Positions 23,601 to 35,661 are shown, counted from the stretch's first letter. The stretch: 64,000 bases of DNA from Chamaea fasciata (GCA_029207755.1 JARCOQ010000002.1:81214317-81278316); one strand, 5' to 3'. Notes: generated by a model not told the origin, from the sequence alone. Numbers and translations: made by a program.

Positions 23601-26600
23601 CTGTAGAATAAAGTAGAGTTGGTATGTTTTTTTAAAAAGATGGAGATGATCTCAAACTGTACTGATCTTGCAGATTTAAATTACTCTGAGCAGTTCTCAG
23701 CAATGTTGTCTAGGATTTCAGTGCTGTAACACGCTGAAAAAGAAATCGAGACTTGCAAACTGAGAATTAGGATAGTTTGAAGTTTGCAGAGTGAGTTTAG
23801 CAAGAGTTGCTAAAGTAACCATAGCTTTCACTGCTTGTAGACACTACTTACTGGTTCCCAGCTGGGTAGCAGCTGGTTAGTGGGAATCATCACAAATTGT
23901 CTTGTTTGATTAATGGAAAATCTGGTAGCCACATCAGTGAGTTCTTTTAAAAGCAGGAATTAAAACTTTGTTTTAACTTACTGAAATACTAGGGAATCAG
24001 GAAATTCCATTCGCTAGGAAGGCATTTTGTTCCAAAGAAGAATTAATACCATGTGAAATTAATTGCCTGATCAACTGAGTTGTGTGTCTCCATAAAATTG
24101 CGTTTTAATTTTATTTAGACGTTTATTTTCCAGAAAACTTATTTGCTCACAAGTGTCATAGAAAAATGTATGAATTATAATACCTTTTTTAATTTTGTGT
24201 TGGCTTCATTTTTTTTTTTTTTTTATTTCTTCCTAGAAGGTAGATAATTCAGATGCCTTTAAATTCTTGGTTTGAAAAATCTATAGATTGTAGCACATTA
24301 TTGATGTGTATTGACAGGACTCAAGGACACATTTCAGTGTAGGAGACAGGAGTTTGGATGATAGCATTCCTATTAACATAAATAGGGCTTGCAGGTTGTT
24401 GTGCTTGGCATTGAAGCATTCCCAGATGTGCACATGAATCCTTATGTGTTGCCAGTGTGCACTGCTGAGTGCTGGTGAGCTCCAGCCCTCTTCTGCTGTT
24501 TTCAAGGAGGACCCTTTAAAAAGAGACTTAGAAAGAGAAAGAGACTGCTTTCCACCCAAATCTTCTTGCTACCTGCTGTGCAGCAAGAGGTATCGGCTAC
24601 TGGACACTTGATTGCTCATGTGGGTACCACTGACAGATGCAGAAACAGGATCCCACATATCCATGGCATTCCTCATTATAGCCAAATCTGTATGGCCAAA
24701 TCTGATCAGCCTTCTTGTCTGAAAAGTGGTAAACAAAATGGAGTAAACCATGGCAGAATTTTCTTCTCTTGACTCTTAATAAATTCATTTGGTCTCTGTC
24801 ATGTGCAGTAAATAATACTACTCAGTTTTCCATCCTTCAAAGTGGCATAAGAACCAGATATTTTGATTAAAATCTGCTCCAAGCAAATGCAGCTGTTCTT
24901 TTTTTTTTTTTTTTTTTATGCTGTTGCCTGACACTTATGCTTAGCAGGATTTTTTTCTTACAAGATTTTTGTTTCACTTGCAAATCTATATTTCAACATT
25001 TTGAAGTATTTTTCTCTGCAACAAATACCTAATTTCTCACTAGTGTCACCAATCTCTATAGTTCTGAGCAACACATTTTGACAGATACCAAGCTATTTGT
25101 TATGTGTGCATTAATTTGCTCAGTCATCTCTCTTTTTCCTCTTAGCCTCAGTAGAGGTTGATCGAGTGTAGGTATCTGAAAACATATTGAAAGAACATAT
25201 ATATGGACTTTGAGAATTTATTAGGAAGGTATATATGACTAATATTTTACATCAACTCTAAATGGAAAGTAAGTTCTCTAAATAATACAGCAAACATAGT
25301 TAGAAAATGTGCTATCTATCATAGCTGGTGGGGTTGGGGCTTTTTTCAAGCTTTTGCTTAGAAATTTAACAGGGCTAATTGACCTGATGATTTCTATCTC
25401 ATTTGACTTACTGTTACATAATTATATTAAGAACATATATTAAACCAAGCAAGTGTTACTTGTACTGCTACCTGAGGCCTCCCATTTAGCTGCATGATCT
25501 CTGAAAGTCATCTACTATATGTTGTAACAGGAATTTTCATTTTGCACACTTGAGTAAGATGTGCGTTAAAATCAATGTGTTCTGTTTTAAAATAAGTGGT
25601 GAGACTGAGAGATTTCTTTCATGTCCTTTTTTTTTTTCCTTAAAGTAGTTTCATAAGTTTATTCTATTACTGATTTGTGTCTCTTTGATTACAAAATGCT
25701 TTCACTTTGAAGTGCTGCAGGCCTGCTTACAACTGATCGCTGACAGCAAAAGTGATATCCAACAGAAAGGTAAGGATATTTGCCATAAATTTATAGTTTA
25801 TAACTATTTCATGGGATAAGTGGTTCAACAAATTTTACCTAACTTCAAAGCAGTAACTGAGTTATAACAGCAAATTTAAAAAATAAAAAGAAAAAAAAAA
25901 AAAAAGGAAAAAAGAAAAAAAATCAAAAAACAAGGAGAAGGTCCCTGCACGTAGAAGGTCCCTGTATCTGGATGGCTTTTGCAAATATTATCCTTTCAGT
26001 GGGGAAATCCACCTAGTGAGACTGGAAGTTCTATCTAGAAGTCAGCTTTTTTCATTTTCAGCAGGTGAAAATAAAAGAAATAACCTTTCCGATCACCCTA
26101 AATTATTTTGTCTTTTAGATGATTCAAGCATTGTCCCTTGGCTACTGAGCTTTAAACGTGGAACAGCTCTGGAAGAACAAGGAAATAAAATAGTGATCAA
26201 GGAAACAGGTTATTTTTTCATATATGGCCAGGTGAGAAAGCTCAATTCACTTCAGCATCTGACTTATGTAAGGATTTTTTAATCCCTCCATACAATAAGC
26301 TTAAAGTTTTCACCTCTTCTTTCTGTAGGTTTTATATACAGACACAACATTTGCTATGGGACACCTGATACAGAGGAAGAAGGCTCATGTGTTTGGTGAT
26401 GATCTCAGCTTGGTGACATTGTTTCGCTGCATCCAAAATATGCCACAGTCTTATCCAAATAATTCTTGCTATACTGCTGGTAAATATCAGCATTTTTCTT
26501 TTCTTTCTTTGCAAATAAGTTGTGTCAAATAGAATCTGTAGTGTTGGGCAATTGTTTTGTAGTAGTCATAAAGAACAGGGTCTGCATTCGTGGATCTGGC

Positions 26601-28268
26601 TAACTGAAAAATTACAGAGTGTTTTCAGAAAATACAGTTTTATATAAAGTATCAGCAATTGGAGATTATGCATCCAGCTGGTGATCTGAACAGCTTTGCT
26701 CTCTCCATTGACTGTAATGTGGTTAGACATTTTGGCGCTTTCAGTTAGATGCCTGAGGCAGGCAAGAGGAGTACCTACCACCCTTATTGAAGAACTCAGT
26801 TTAACTTGAGTTGAAGTCCATCATTTAGTTATCCCAAGAAAACATTAATGAAGAGCTATATTCTTCTTTGAAATGTCATGTATGGATTTTAGCCATCCAA
26901 TACTTGCATACCTTACTTTGATATTTCTACTTCTTAAAAAGTCTACTGCATTTTTATTCTTTGTTTTGATGAAAAACAGTCAATTCCTCTAAGATGCTCT
27001 TTATGACTGCACAAATTAGAAACAGCACAAAAAATACCAACTAAAATATTTAATGCAACTCCAGCAGGCTCAGTGATCAATATATATGTATATTCCTGCA
27101 GTAGCATTTAAGAAATTAGTGTCCAGGCCTATAAAACCCCATATATCATCTCTTATGTGTCTGTCTTTCCACTTTAATGATGGATTTGAGGGTTTTCTCT
27201 TTAGTGATTTTCCAGAAAGACTTTTTTTTCAATGCCTTCCGAAAAAGTGGGTGACACTGAGGGATGGAGTTGACTGTCGGCAAGTAATTTCATTAAACAA
27301 ATGGGATGTGGCAGGAAGCTAATTTTTTTACAAATAAAAATAAATTCCAACTAACTAACTAATTAACTAGATACTTCGTCATGGCAATTGAGGCTGTCCA
27401 AACATTCCCTTTAATTTTTTGCCCCTTCAGTCACACATTCTGGCAACATAACCACCTTCAATTTCATCTATAGTCTGATTTTACCCTTGTATTATCACTC
27501 CTCTTTTCTAACTGGGATCTCTATCTTGCCACTTCATGATTCTTGCTTCCCAAATTCCCACTGTTCTGTTTCCACCTGGAAAAAGGAGTTCTGACTGCTC
27601 TCTCTCATGCTGTTGAGCATGTGTCCCAGCAGATGTTAGATGTGCTCTCAACTCAGCGGCTGCAGCTTGAAGGCAACCTGCTCTTGGTTATCATATCAGC
27701 TGATGTCTGGCTGGCAGGAAGCAAAATTTGTGCTCTGCAGTTGCAGTGGATCAGCTGATGTGTGGTAAATTTATTAGGTTGGTAAAACTCATAAGACCTC
27801 CTCCAGAAGTGTGGAACAGAGTGGTCTAGGGCCGTTAATACTGAATGCTGACCTTGACTGTCTCATCACCATAACATGAGGAACCTTGGTACACCACTGT
27901 TAAACTTTTTTGCAGTGTTTGCTTAAGTGAACTGTGTTATGCCGAGTGCAGTGTGGAAATTGGGTCCATCTTCACAGAGGATGTTAAGTGTCAGTTTTGG
28001 ATAACCTCTAAGATTATGCCTAAAGATAAAAGCACTCACCACAAGTAACAAGCCATGCTTACATTTGCAAGATCACACATAATGACTTTTGAATACCATT
28101 TATAAATTAGTGTATTTGAAATATTGACTTTAAAATATTCCAAATCTTTTGCCAGGTATTGCAAAATTAGAAGAAGGGGATGAACTTCAGCTTACAATAC
28201 CACGGAGGAGGGCTAAAATATCCTTGGATGGAGATGGTACTTTTTTTGGTGCAGTAAGACTCTATTGA
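17324..28268 (+). CDS. TNFSF13B: TNFSF13B (BAFF/BLyS), TNF-family B-cell survival cytokine, six coding exons
   Basis: Coding exons 17324-17650, 17734-17839, 25713-25769, 26119-26231, 26329-26479 and 28156-28268 join in frame into 288 codons, the length I recall for chicken BAFF. All introns are GT-AG. Residues 1-31 are cytoplasmic and about 32-59 form the signal-anchor. A stalk runs to the furin-type site RGRR (cleavage after Arg136), with an N-G-S sequon at 128-130 just before it. The TNF-homology domain starts near VPWLLSFKRG and ends at the C-terminus (LY). Cys235/Cys248 match the mammalian disulfide. The flap (about 218-226, HVFGD) keeps the histidine (221) linked to 60-mer assembly in human BAFF. 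The released trimer binds BAFF-R, TACI and BCMA on B cells. An in-frame TTG upstream is not the start; ATG 17324 gives the family N-terminus. Confidence 0.96.
17734..17839 (+). CDS. TNFSF13B: TNFSF13B coding exon 2 (residues 110-145)
   Basis: The acceptor is TTGTTAG at 17727-17733 and the donor is GTAAAT at 17840; it ends in phase 1. It carries the N-G-S sequon (128-130) and the polybasic furin site (R131-N-R-G-R-R136). Only this splice pairing keeps frame with exon 3. Confidence 0.9.
18033..18118 (-). mobile_element. CR1 LINE 3'-terminal fragment, antisense
   Basis: ATCACAGAATGTTTAGGATT and GGGACCTTTAAAGG with AATCCAACCATCCTGCC is the reverse complement of a CR1 3' end. It is under 100 bases and inside TNFSF13B intron 2. 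Confidence 0.75.
20760..20870. repeat. AT-rich imperfect tandem repeat
   Basis: Repeated TTTTATATTCTATT and ATTTAGATTTT-like units over roughly 110 bases. This is simple-sequence expansion rather than a transposon. Confidence 0.6.
25713..25769 (+). CDS. TNFSF13B: TNFSF13B coding exon 3 (residues 145-164)
   Basis: A 57-base exon with the acceptor ending at 25712 and donor GTAAGG at 25770, phase 1 at both ends. It encodes the conserved C-L-Q-L-I-A-D-S linker just before the TNF-homology domain. The alternative AG at 25720 would give a stop within a few codons. A phase-1/phase-1 exon can be skipped without a frame change, so a delta-exon-3 form remains in frame. Confidence 0.88.
25877..25932. 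repeat. A-rich low-complexity tract in intron 3
   Basis: Runs of A interrupted by G, T or C, about 190 bases before exon 4. No retroelement body is seen in front of it. Confidence 0.7.
26119..26231 (+). CDS. TNFSF13B: TNFSF13B coding exon 4 (residues 164-201)
   Basis: The acceptor TGTCTTTTAG ends at 26118 and the donor GTGAGA starts at 26232; it ends in phase 0. It opens the TNF-homology domain (VPWLLSFKRG, then ETGYFFIYGQ), whose aromatic strand residues are strongly conserved in BAFF and APRIL. Confidence 0.95.
26329..26479 (+). CDS. TNFSF13B: TNFSF13B coding exon 5 (residues 202-252)
   Basis: The acceptor TTTCTGTAG ends at 26328 and the donor GTAAAT starts at 26480; it ends in phase 1. 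It carries the flap with His221, Cys235 in FRCIQNMP, Cys248, and the sequon N245-N-S that aligns with the second glycosylation site of human BAFF. Confidence 0.95.
28156..28268 (+). CDS. TNFSF13B: TNFSF13B coding exon 6 (residues 252-288) and stop
   Basis: The acceptor CTTTTGCCAG ends at 28155. It encodes the last strands (IAKLEEGDELQL, then DGTFFGAVRLY), stop TGA at 28266-28268. The final residue is Tyr, where mammals end in Leu-Leu. Confidence 0.95.
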
Positions 28269-28347
28269 AGCCCTTCCTTTCTCTGATTATGCTTAATGCC
28301 ATTCTCTTCTCAACCTATGCCTTTGTCAGAAAAAAATATTGAATTGT

Positions 28348-28353
28348 AATAAA
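28348..28353 (+). terminator. TNFSF13B: TNFSF13B polyadenylation signal AATAAA
   Basis: A canonical hexamer 80 bases after the stop codon, implying a 3' UTR of only about 100 bases. Confidence 0.65.
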
Positions 28354-29137
28354 GCTGCCAATTCAGCCTCTCCCAATTCACCACAGGCTTCTAAGAATTT
28401 TCTTCACTTTAATATGCGAACCCAAAACAGGAAACATACGAGACCTGCCTGTGATATGACCACCATGTGATTTTCAGAAAGCCAGTTTATTTTAGACAAT
28501 GGGAGCCTCTAGACAACAACTTTAAAGCAATGAGGTTCTGGCTTTGAAGGAATTTGTTGTCCATATGGTAGATCAAAGAAGGAGTTGACCAAAAATAACA
28601 GCATGACCAGGACCACAGGCTATCAAATTTTTATCAATTGAAAAGGAAATCTAAATTAAAAGTGTATCTTAAATTTGCATTATTTGATCAATAAAGTATT
28701 TAATATATAAAGTGTGGGGGAAAAACATTTAACAATAGATTCCTCACCACAAAATGAAATTGTTAGGTAGGTTCTGAGTTTTGGATTTCTTTTCTTTCCC
28801 CAAAGATACTGGGTAAGGAAAAATACTAAATGTCTGGAATAATAAAAAACAAATATACAGAATAGTAGCCACTGTCTTGCTTCTTCCCTGTGAACAAAAA
28901 GTGAATAAATCACTAAAATCTATTAGCATTTACTAATTAGAATTAATTTTACTGGAAAGAAGATGTAAAATTTGGCTACAACAGCTCAATTTTCCAATAA
29001 TTGTTACTCATCAAGGAATATGTGTACACTTCTGTGTAAACAAGGCTGGCACAGGAAGAAACACAGTGAAATTAGACACAATACCATGGTTGGAATTGGA
29101 TTTCTGGCTCCATCATTTCTGCAGTCATATGTAGATG

Positions 29138-29180
29138 TGTGTATATATATATACAGTATATAGACATATCTGTATATATT
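29138..29180. repeat. (TA)n-rich microsatellite
   Basis: GTGTATATATATATACAGTA and flanking TATA units; imperfect and short. Confidence 0.7.
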
Positions 29181-30024
29181 TGAAAGTATGTATACACACA
29201 TAGGTCTTGGGTGTTTGGAGACATAATTTTATCTTCTTTTGAGCAGTTTATCCAATGGAAATGCTACTTCATACATATTTTTTTGTATTTCCCTTGCTTC
29301 TTGCTATGATCCCTTCTAAGCAATATAGTAAAAAGAAAAATCCAATAGATCTGGAACCAGCCATGCAACTAAGAAAATACTTGTATCTCAGAGGCTTTTT
29401 CTGCCGTTTTGAATAGAGTGCTAACTCTGTTTTACAAAAATATTCAGATCTGTAGGAAGAATAAACAGAAGTCCTTTTTCCTTTTCTTTTGTCTGGCTGC
29501 TTTGTTCAGTAGATAGTATTTATGCCTTTTTCTATCCCAAATATTGTATGGCCAAAGGAGCTATTGGACTTTTCCCCCCAATCTTAAAGAAGCATTTAAG
29601 TGCTATTGGAAGAGATAAAAAGTAAAACCCCGAGTAATGCATTGTACTTCCTTTGAAAATATTTTTTAGGACCTGAGAATTGTGTTATATAAGCTCACTT
29701 AGTAAAGAAAAGATGATCTGTATGTTGCAGTTTCCTTGTCTGTTTCTATGAATTGTGGTTTAATTGATTTCTCATGGTGATAGATAATTAAAGAGATTTG
29801 GATCTCAGAATTATAAAGCATGGTAAACTAATGAAAAAATTATTTCATCTTCTCTGGGTTTCAGAAGACATTTCAACAATAAGCATATGTGTATTAGATT
29901 TTTATACTGGGATTTTTTACAAGGCTTAACTACAGTTTCAAAATATCTGCAAGTCCTCCTTTTTTTAAAAAAAATATTTAGTGTTGGGGAGTGGAAGCTG
30001 CAGCTGCTTTTTATTATTTTTTTC

Positions 30025-30035
30025 ATTATTATTAC

Positions 30036-30070
<35 letters not shown>
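30025..30070. repeat. (ATT)n trinucleotide microsatellite
   Basis: About 15 near-perfect ATT units. ORFs through it read poly-Ile and are not genes. Confidence 0.9.
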
Positions 30071-30072
<2 letters not shown>

Positions 30073-33000
30073 CTTTGATGTGCTGAGTTTGCCAGAAAGG
30101 CATTTAAAATCCTACGCAGGAGCCCTCCATTTAACCAAAGCTGTAAAATGCTGCATGTAAGTAAAACAACTGTTAGCATGCAGCAAGTTGTCTGTTACTA
30201 CTGAAGTACATTAATGATGCCCAGAATCTCTCATCAGAAGTTTGTTGATTTTAACATTGCTAGATTATAGTAAAAAATATGTTGTTACTGTTACTTTCCC
30301 AGAGACTTGGTAGCTAAACTTGCAAATTTAACTTTTATTGTGTAATCTTCCCCAGTGGTTTTGGTGGGCCTGTGTGTGCTTAGCTTAAGCCATTTCCCTG
30401 GCTGTATTTCTTCTGCTGCTGACAAATTTGCAAAGTGCAGAAGTTTGGAAAGGGTCTGGCGCATGATTTGTCTTGGAGGAAAACTTCTGTCTTCTGGAAT
30501 AAAAATTTTCAAAGGCTTTCCCTTCCTTAGATGGATGAAACTGAACTTCAGGTTTGTTCACAAAAAACACGAACCATGTTTCTGTGAACCACAAGAACTC
30601 CCACATGTGTGCAAAGTGCAGGTTGACAGGCTATTCAGATATTTCTACTGACAAATCTGGCAATTTTGTTGCTGTCAGATTAGCTTTTACTGGCTTCACG
30701 AGAAAACTTGTCTTCTCAAAATTAACCTGCCTCTGCACAAAGTTGAGTTTTAACAGATCAGCATTTTCTGATCAAAGCATAAAGAAAATGAGAATAGTTC
30801 ATCCCTGATCATTCTGCTAACAAGCTGGTGATACAGAAGGTAGCCAAGTGCATCCAGACCACCATCACACATATACTTCAGTGAGTGGGAGTTAGTGAAG
30901 CATTCTGCATTTGGGAGATATTTAAATAAGTGTGATAGGCAAAAATTAATATCTAGTTGGTTCATACAATATTCTACATTTCTATCAAGGATATCAAGCA
31001 TTTAAGACAGGTTTCTGCAAATGGAACAAACTGTGTAGTTACTCTGTTTTTTTTTTCATGTGGTGTTAAGCAGCAGGGTGGTAAACATAAGGGACTTTTT
31101 CTTTCCAATACATTTTAACAGAAAGTGTGAAATTATATCATTCTTTCCTTTTTAATAATGTGCAGTTGACAGATATATAGCTGCTTTGAATGTAATGTAT
31201 TTAATGTAATGTGCATCTCATCTCTTTTAAATGATGTGCAGTCACACACCCTTCCAATATACTGAGTATATTCATTATGTGACTCTCTGACCTAAACAGT
31301 CCTATGAGACTGTTTCTCAAATTGCTCAGCATTTGCCAATTTAAGACTTTCATTTACGAGGTCCCATAGTTTTGACAAGCTTATACTGCTGGAGCTGACA
31401 GTTTCTGTATCTCTGGTTTGTGTCAGGTTGAATTGTCTTGGGTTATCTTTAGTCCTCAAAATTCTGCTCTCTAAAGATGAAGTTAGGAAAAGAGCATTCT
31501 TTGGAATTTATTTTAAAAATTTGGCTACTTTTTCTTTGGAAAGGTCTTGAGATTTTGCTTTGAAAGGAGAAATGTGTGTAATGTAGATTTTGCTTTGCTT
31601 TAAAAAGAGCTTTCTTCCTTCCTCTCTTTTTTCTGGACTCTCACAGGGTATATGCTTTTGAAGAATATTTTATGCTTTCTCATGGTAAGTATATTCTATC
31701 TCTATGGAACTTTCAAAAAGAAGAGGAAAATTTTCTCAGCAGTTTTGTGTTTGGATTACATCAGTAAGGTCTAAGCTTGTTTTTCAAGGTCACTACAAAC
31801 AGCAGTGAGAAGGAAGTTGATGCAAATACAGGGAAGAGGGAAGCTAAATATTTGATGTAGAAACACACTCATGGAGTTTACAGGTTACATAGATCCCAGA
31901 AGTGATGGGGAAAACAAATTAGACTTAGAGCTGGATGGCAGGAACAGGAGAGACCCTAGCTAGGATTTGGGTCCTTGATTTCTAATTCACAAGCTCTCTT
32001 ATTCATAGCTCACAACTCATAACTCATTCACCTATGAGCAAAACATAGCTGCTGGGGAGAGTCTTGTTCTTCCTTCTCTGCCATGGCACAGATGTCACAC
32101 TGTGAAGGATGAAAGCCTCAGCAATCCAACTGCTGCTGCAGCCACTTTAAAAACTGCTTGGGTAAGCTGATACCTTCCAGCTTGGACATTTGGTCTACAC
32201 CATTTCCAGGAGTCAGCAGGTTTGAAGAGATTGCCAGACAAACAACAGGCAAAGATGATGGCTACAGGAGAGCAGGCTGCAGGTGACAATGGCTGCATAA
32301 GGACCTCCAGCCCTTTCTGGCCACTGTGTGGAGCATACATGTTGTGTTTGCTTTGGCCAAACAGCACTGACCCCAGCATACATCAGGGATAACATACAGC
32401 ATGAGCCATGTGTTAGCCAAAATCTGAGCTGGAAGTGAGTGAAGAGGCACACCATGGGGAGTGCAGTCAGCCACTGCAGCAGGATGTTCACAGATTTCCA
32501 ACACATTTTGGATAAATCCCTGAGCAGCATCATCTGAATTCAGTGTTGATCCTTCTTTGAGCAGGATGAAGTACAGGCCTCCTAAATGACCCTTTTCCCC
32601 TGGCTGATTCTCTGATAAGAAAGCAGGAGATGTGAGAGGCAGAGAAAGGACTGAAAGTGGTGGGTCAGAAAAGGTCCTGCTGGGGAAGGAAGGGTGTTCA
32701 TTTCCTGAGTGCAAATGAAACACAGGTTCCTCGGTGTGTGCTTCAACAGGATCAGCAAACATTTATGTACTGAGCAGGGAAGGTTCCTGCTCAGCACAGC
32801 AAGCTGCTAGTAGTCATCAGGTACTGCATGACCTCAAACCTAAGAGTGTAAATTGAATCAAACCATGTGGCCAAGTAATAACCTTCATTCACTCTCTTGC
32901 AAGTTTTCTTTAACTTTTTATTTTCTTGCCTCCCTCCCCAGTTCACTCAGTGGATAGAAGGAAGATACTTCTTCCTGTGGAAAATGGGATATCGATGGAA

Positions 33001-34697
33001 AGTGTTTTAAGCTGAAGGCCAGAAATATATTTCAGAAATGTTGAAAGGAAGTAGTAAATGAAACAGAACATGAAAGAAAAGAAATTGCAGTGTTCTGTTT
33101 AAATCAGAATTGCATTCCCTTTCTATCAGTGAGAGCTGGCTGAAAAGTCATGTTTACTTTTCACAGATGTTGATTTTTTTCTTTTAAGGCTAGAGTTGTT
33201 TCAGTTCTGACTTAAAACCAATTCTACAAAAACTTTTGTTGGCCAGTCTACAGATCCTATCTCTAGACCTGATGAATGTCAGTTATTCCAGTGGCTGTGG
33301 GAAGTCCTGTATCACGTGTATGTGAGTTCTCCTTCCCAGCTGTGCTCAGGGTACTTGCTTTCCAAAGCTTCTCCACCTAGGGAGGAGTCTTGCTGAGCTC
33401 CTTTGAATCTGGAGACTTCCACTTTCAATTTCCCTGGCTCAGCAGCCAACAGCCCTTTTGGAGGTCTGAGTTTCCCCCAGACATAATTTTCAGTTTCATA
33501 ACAGTTTGTTCAGTCTGAAATAGTTTAAGGAGAACATGCTGGGCTCCACAAATTGTGGTTTTGACAAAGCTCTGTTTTGTCTGAAAATTTCCAGACTGCC
33601 CTAGCCTTTGCTGTAGAGTTCCTTAAACAAGATTTTTCACAGGTGGTCGCTGAGTGAATGTTCCTCATTCTCTGTCTGACTGATTGATGCCCTTGTGGTC
33701 TCATTTGCAGAAGTGTTGAAACACACAGCTGCAACTGAAATTAGCAGGAGCATGCTTTGAATACATGGAGGGCTGTATATTTCTGCTAGAATCTGCTGTG
33801 GAAATACTACAGCAACGAGTATTCTGAAAAAGCCCCAGGGGAAAGAAATTCTGATCTGGAGGCAAACACAGTTAGAAGTGTGCAGCCAGCCAAGAGGCAT
33901 GCTTTGGAAAAAGTGTAAGGAAAAGTTCTTAAATCATTGCTTGGGTACTGGACATTGTGCATTGAATGTGATAGGGATCTTAATAAGAAGGGCAACATGA
34001 GAGTATATAAAGTAACTGCTGCTGCAGATAGTAGGACTGAGACTACAAAGAAAACTTTGGCCCACCTTCACTGTGAGCATTTAACTTTGTGTTGGAACAT
34101 TTGGTGGAAGTTAGAGACAGGATATCCAGGGGCCTGTTTCTATTTCCTCCATTAAAAAGGGAAGCTTCGCTCCCCACAAACCCTGTAGCTGTGGAAGGGT
34201 TGGTGACAGTTCTACCTGTGCTTAGAAAGTGTTTGTCTTGACATTAAGGGAACTTGAAAACAGCCACTTCATAATTCCTGGCACCACTGGACAGCAGACC
34301 TTGCATTTTTAAAGGGGGAAGAGTAACGGGGAAAGTTTTGCCAGAGGAGAGCAGATAAGCACTGTCTGTTGGCAAACTGCTGTCTCAGGATTTCTTACCT
34401 GGCTTTGTTTGTCTTTGGAACAGAAAAGTCACAAGGATGACAGGGATTTGAAAAGCTAGGTGAGTTCTGTTTTGCAATAAACACTGTTGATTTTTTTTTT
34501 CTTTCCTTCAAAGAGTAGATTTTCCATCTCCCCACCAGCCCAGGAAGGGGATAATAAGAGCAAAGTGAGTGTATGGGGTGAAAAGCACATCTGATGTGAT
34601 GGCAAGTGGGAGAGGTAACTGAGATGTAGCTGTGTGGAAGGGATGAGTAAAGATGAGACAACAGTGAAAAGACTGTCATGTTACTGCTGCCTGTCTT

Positions 34698-34712
34698 CCC
34701 CCCCCCCCCCCC
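34698..34712. repeat. C15 homopolymer
   Basis: Fifteen consecutive C followed by ACCCC. A likely sequencing or assembly weak point. Confidence 0.9.
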
Positions 34713-35193
34713 ACCCCGCTCCATGCAGCCTTTCAGTCCTGTGTTAGTCTGGCATTTAATCGCAGCTGGTAATTTTTTTGAGAGGAAGTTCATGATGGGT
34801 CTCTATTCAATTATCAGTCGCAAATACCAGCCAAAATTACCAGTGCTCAACCTGTAGAATAACACTGATGATGCTGTGTTGAGCTGCTACACTGGAAGTG
34901 AGTCAGGGCTGATGCAAACAAGCAGAGCAGGTTGATGAGAAATGAGGTTGAGTCTGACATTCTTTGTAAAAGGATGATGGTACAATTTCCTACCTCTCAG
35001 GCTGCCAGAAATACATCTTCCACAGTCAGTGTATGCAATGAGTGGTGGAAACAGGAGAAGCGTGTAAGAAAAGTCTGCTACTTTTCTCATCACTTATTTT
35101 CTTTCTGTCTTGTTCTATCCAGAATTCCTTTGTCCAGCTTTATTTATCTCTGTAGTCTCTTGCATTCATCACAACTATACTCAGAACATGCCC

Positions 35194-35224
<31 letters not shown>

Positions 35225-35257
35225 GTGGGGACGACGGGGGGGGGGGGGGGGGACGGG
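35194..35257. repeat. A23 run abutting G-rich tract (G9, G4, G17)
   Basis: Twenty-three A, then nine G, T, four G, ACGAC, seventeen G, AC, GGG. The purine-only strand asymmetry over about 60 bases could form a G-quadruplex on the plus strand. It sits 70 bases before the CpG-dense islet. Confidence 0.9.
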
Positions 35258-35297
35258 AGCAGATAATGTTAGTTTTTGTTGTCTAACCTCACGCAGT

Positions 35298-35325
35298 CTT
35301 CATCATCACCATCATCATCATCACC
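35298..35325. repeat. (CAT/CAC)n triplet repeat
   Basis: Eight or nine CAT/CAC triplets. In one frame they read poly-His, but no gene context supports translation. Confidence 0.75.
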
Positions 35326-35327
35326 AC

Positions 35328-35447
35328 TCCCAGCGAGCTGGAGTCTGGCACAGACCGGAGCGCGGGCGGTCTGTCCCCACCGGAGGGCAGCAGTCGGTGC
35401 ACGCACACCGAGCCGCAGCTCCCGCCGCTTCCCATCGCAGCGCAGAA
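35328..35447. promoter_or_regulatory. CpG-dense islet, possible orphan promoter
   Basis: I count about 14 CpG dinucleotides in roughly 115 bases (for example GAGCGCGGGCGG and CCCGCCGC) in an otherwise CpG-poor AT-rich region. No gene starts visibly beside it. It could be a promoter of an unannotated or non-coding transcript, a distal first exon of the sulfatase 11 kb downstream, or GC-rich sequence left by recombination. Confidence 0.35.
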
Positions 35448-35517
35448 CAGGCTGCTAATGAAAATTCCTCTCCCTTTTAAACCCAGTGGATCACTGCTGA
35501 CACTGTAAATGGAAAAT

Positions 35518-35557
35518 GAGAAAAACAAAACAAAACACAAACAAACAAACAAAAAAC
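35518..35557. repeat. (CAAA)n-like low-complexity tract
   Basis: AACAAAACAAAACACAAACA-type repeats directly downstream of the CpG islet. Confidence 0.75.
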
Positions 35558-35661
35558 CAGAAAGGAAAAGAGAAAAAGAAACAAAAAGCTTCTGGAGCAC
35601 CAGTGCCAGTGAAGTTAGCTTTTCTGCCAGATTCTATGATTAATTATGAGTTAGTTCTATG

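Larger units (their letters stand above)
17840..25712 (+). other. TNFSF13B: TNFSF13B intron 2 (about 7.9 kb)
   Basis: A large intron between the furin-site exon and the first domain exon. It contains a CR1 3' fragment (18033-18118, antisense), an AT-rich imperfect repeat block around 20760-20870, and T-runs near 24209 and 24900. I see no other gene in it on either strand. Confidence 0.85.

Noticed and set aside
29811..30179. 122-codon minus-strand ORF with poly-Ile
   Set aside because: Created by the (ATT)n microsatellite.
34932..35480. 182-codon plus-strand ORF
   Set aside because: It consists largely of poly-Lys, poly-Gly and poly-His from the A-run, G-run and CAT/CAC repeat. It has no protein family features.
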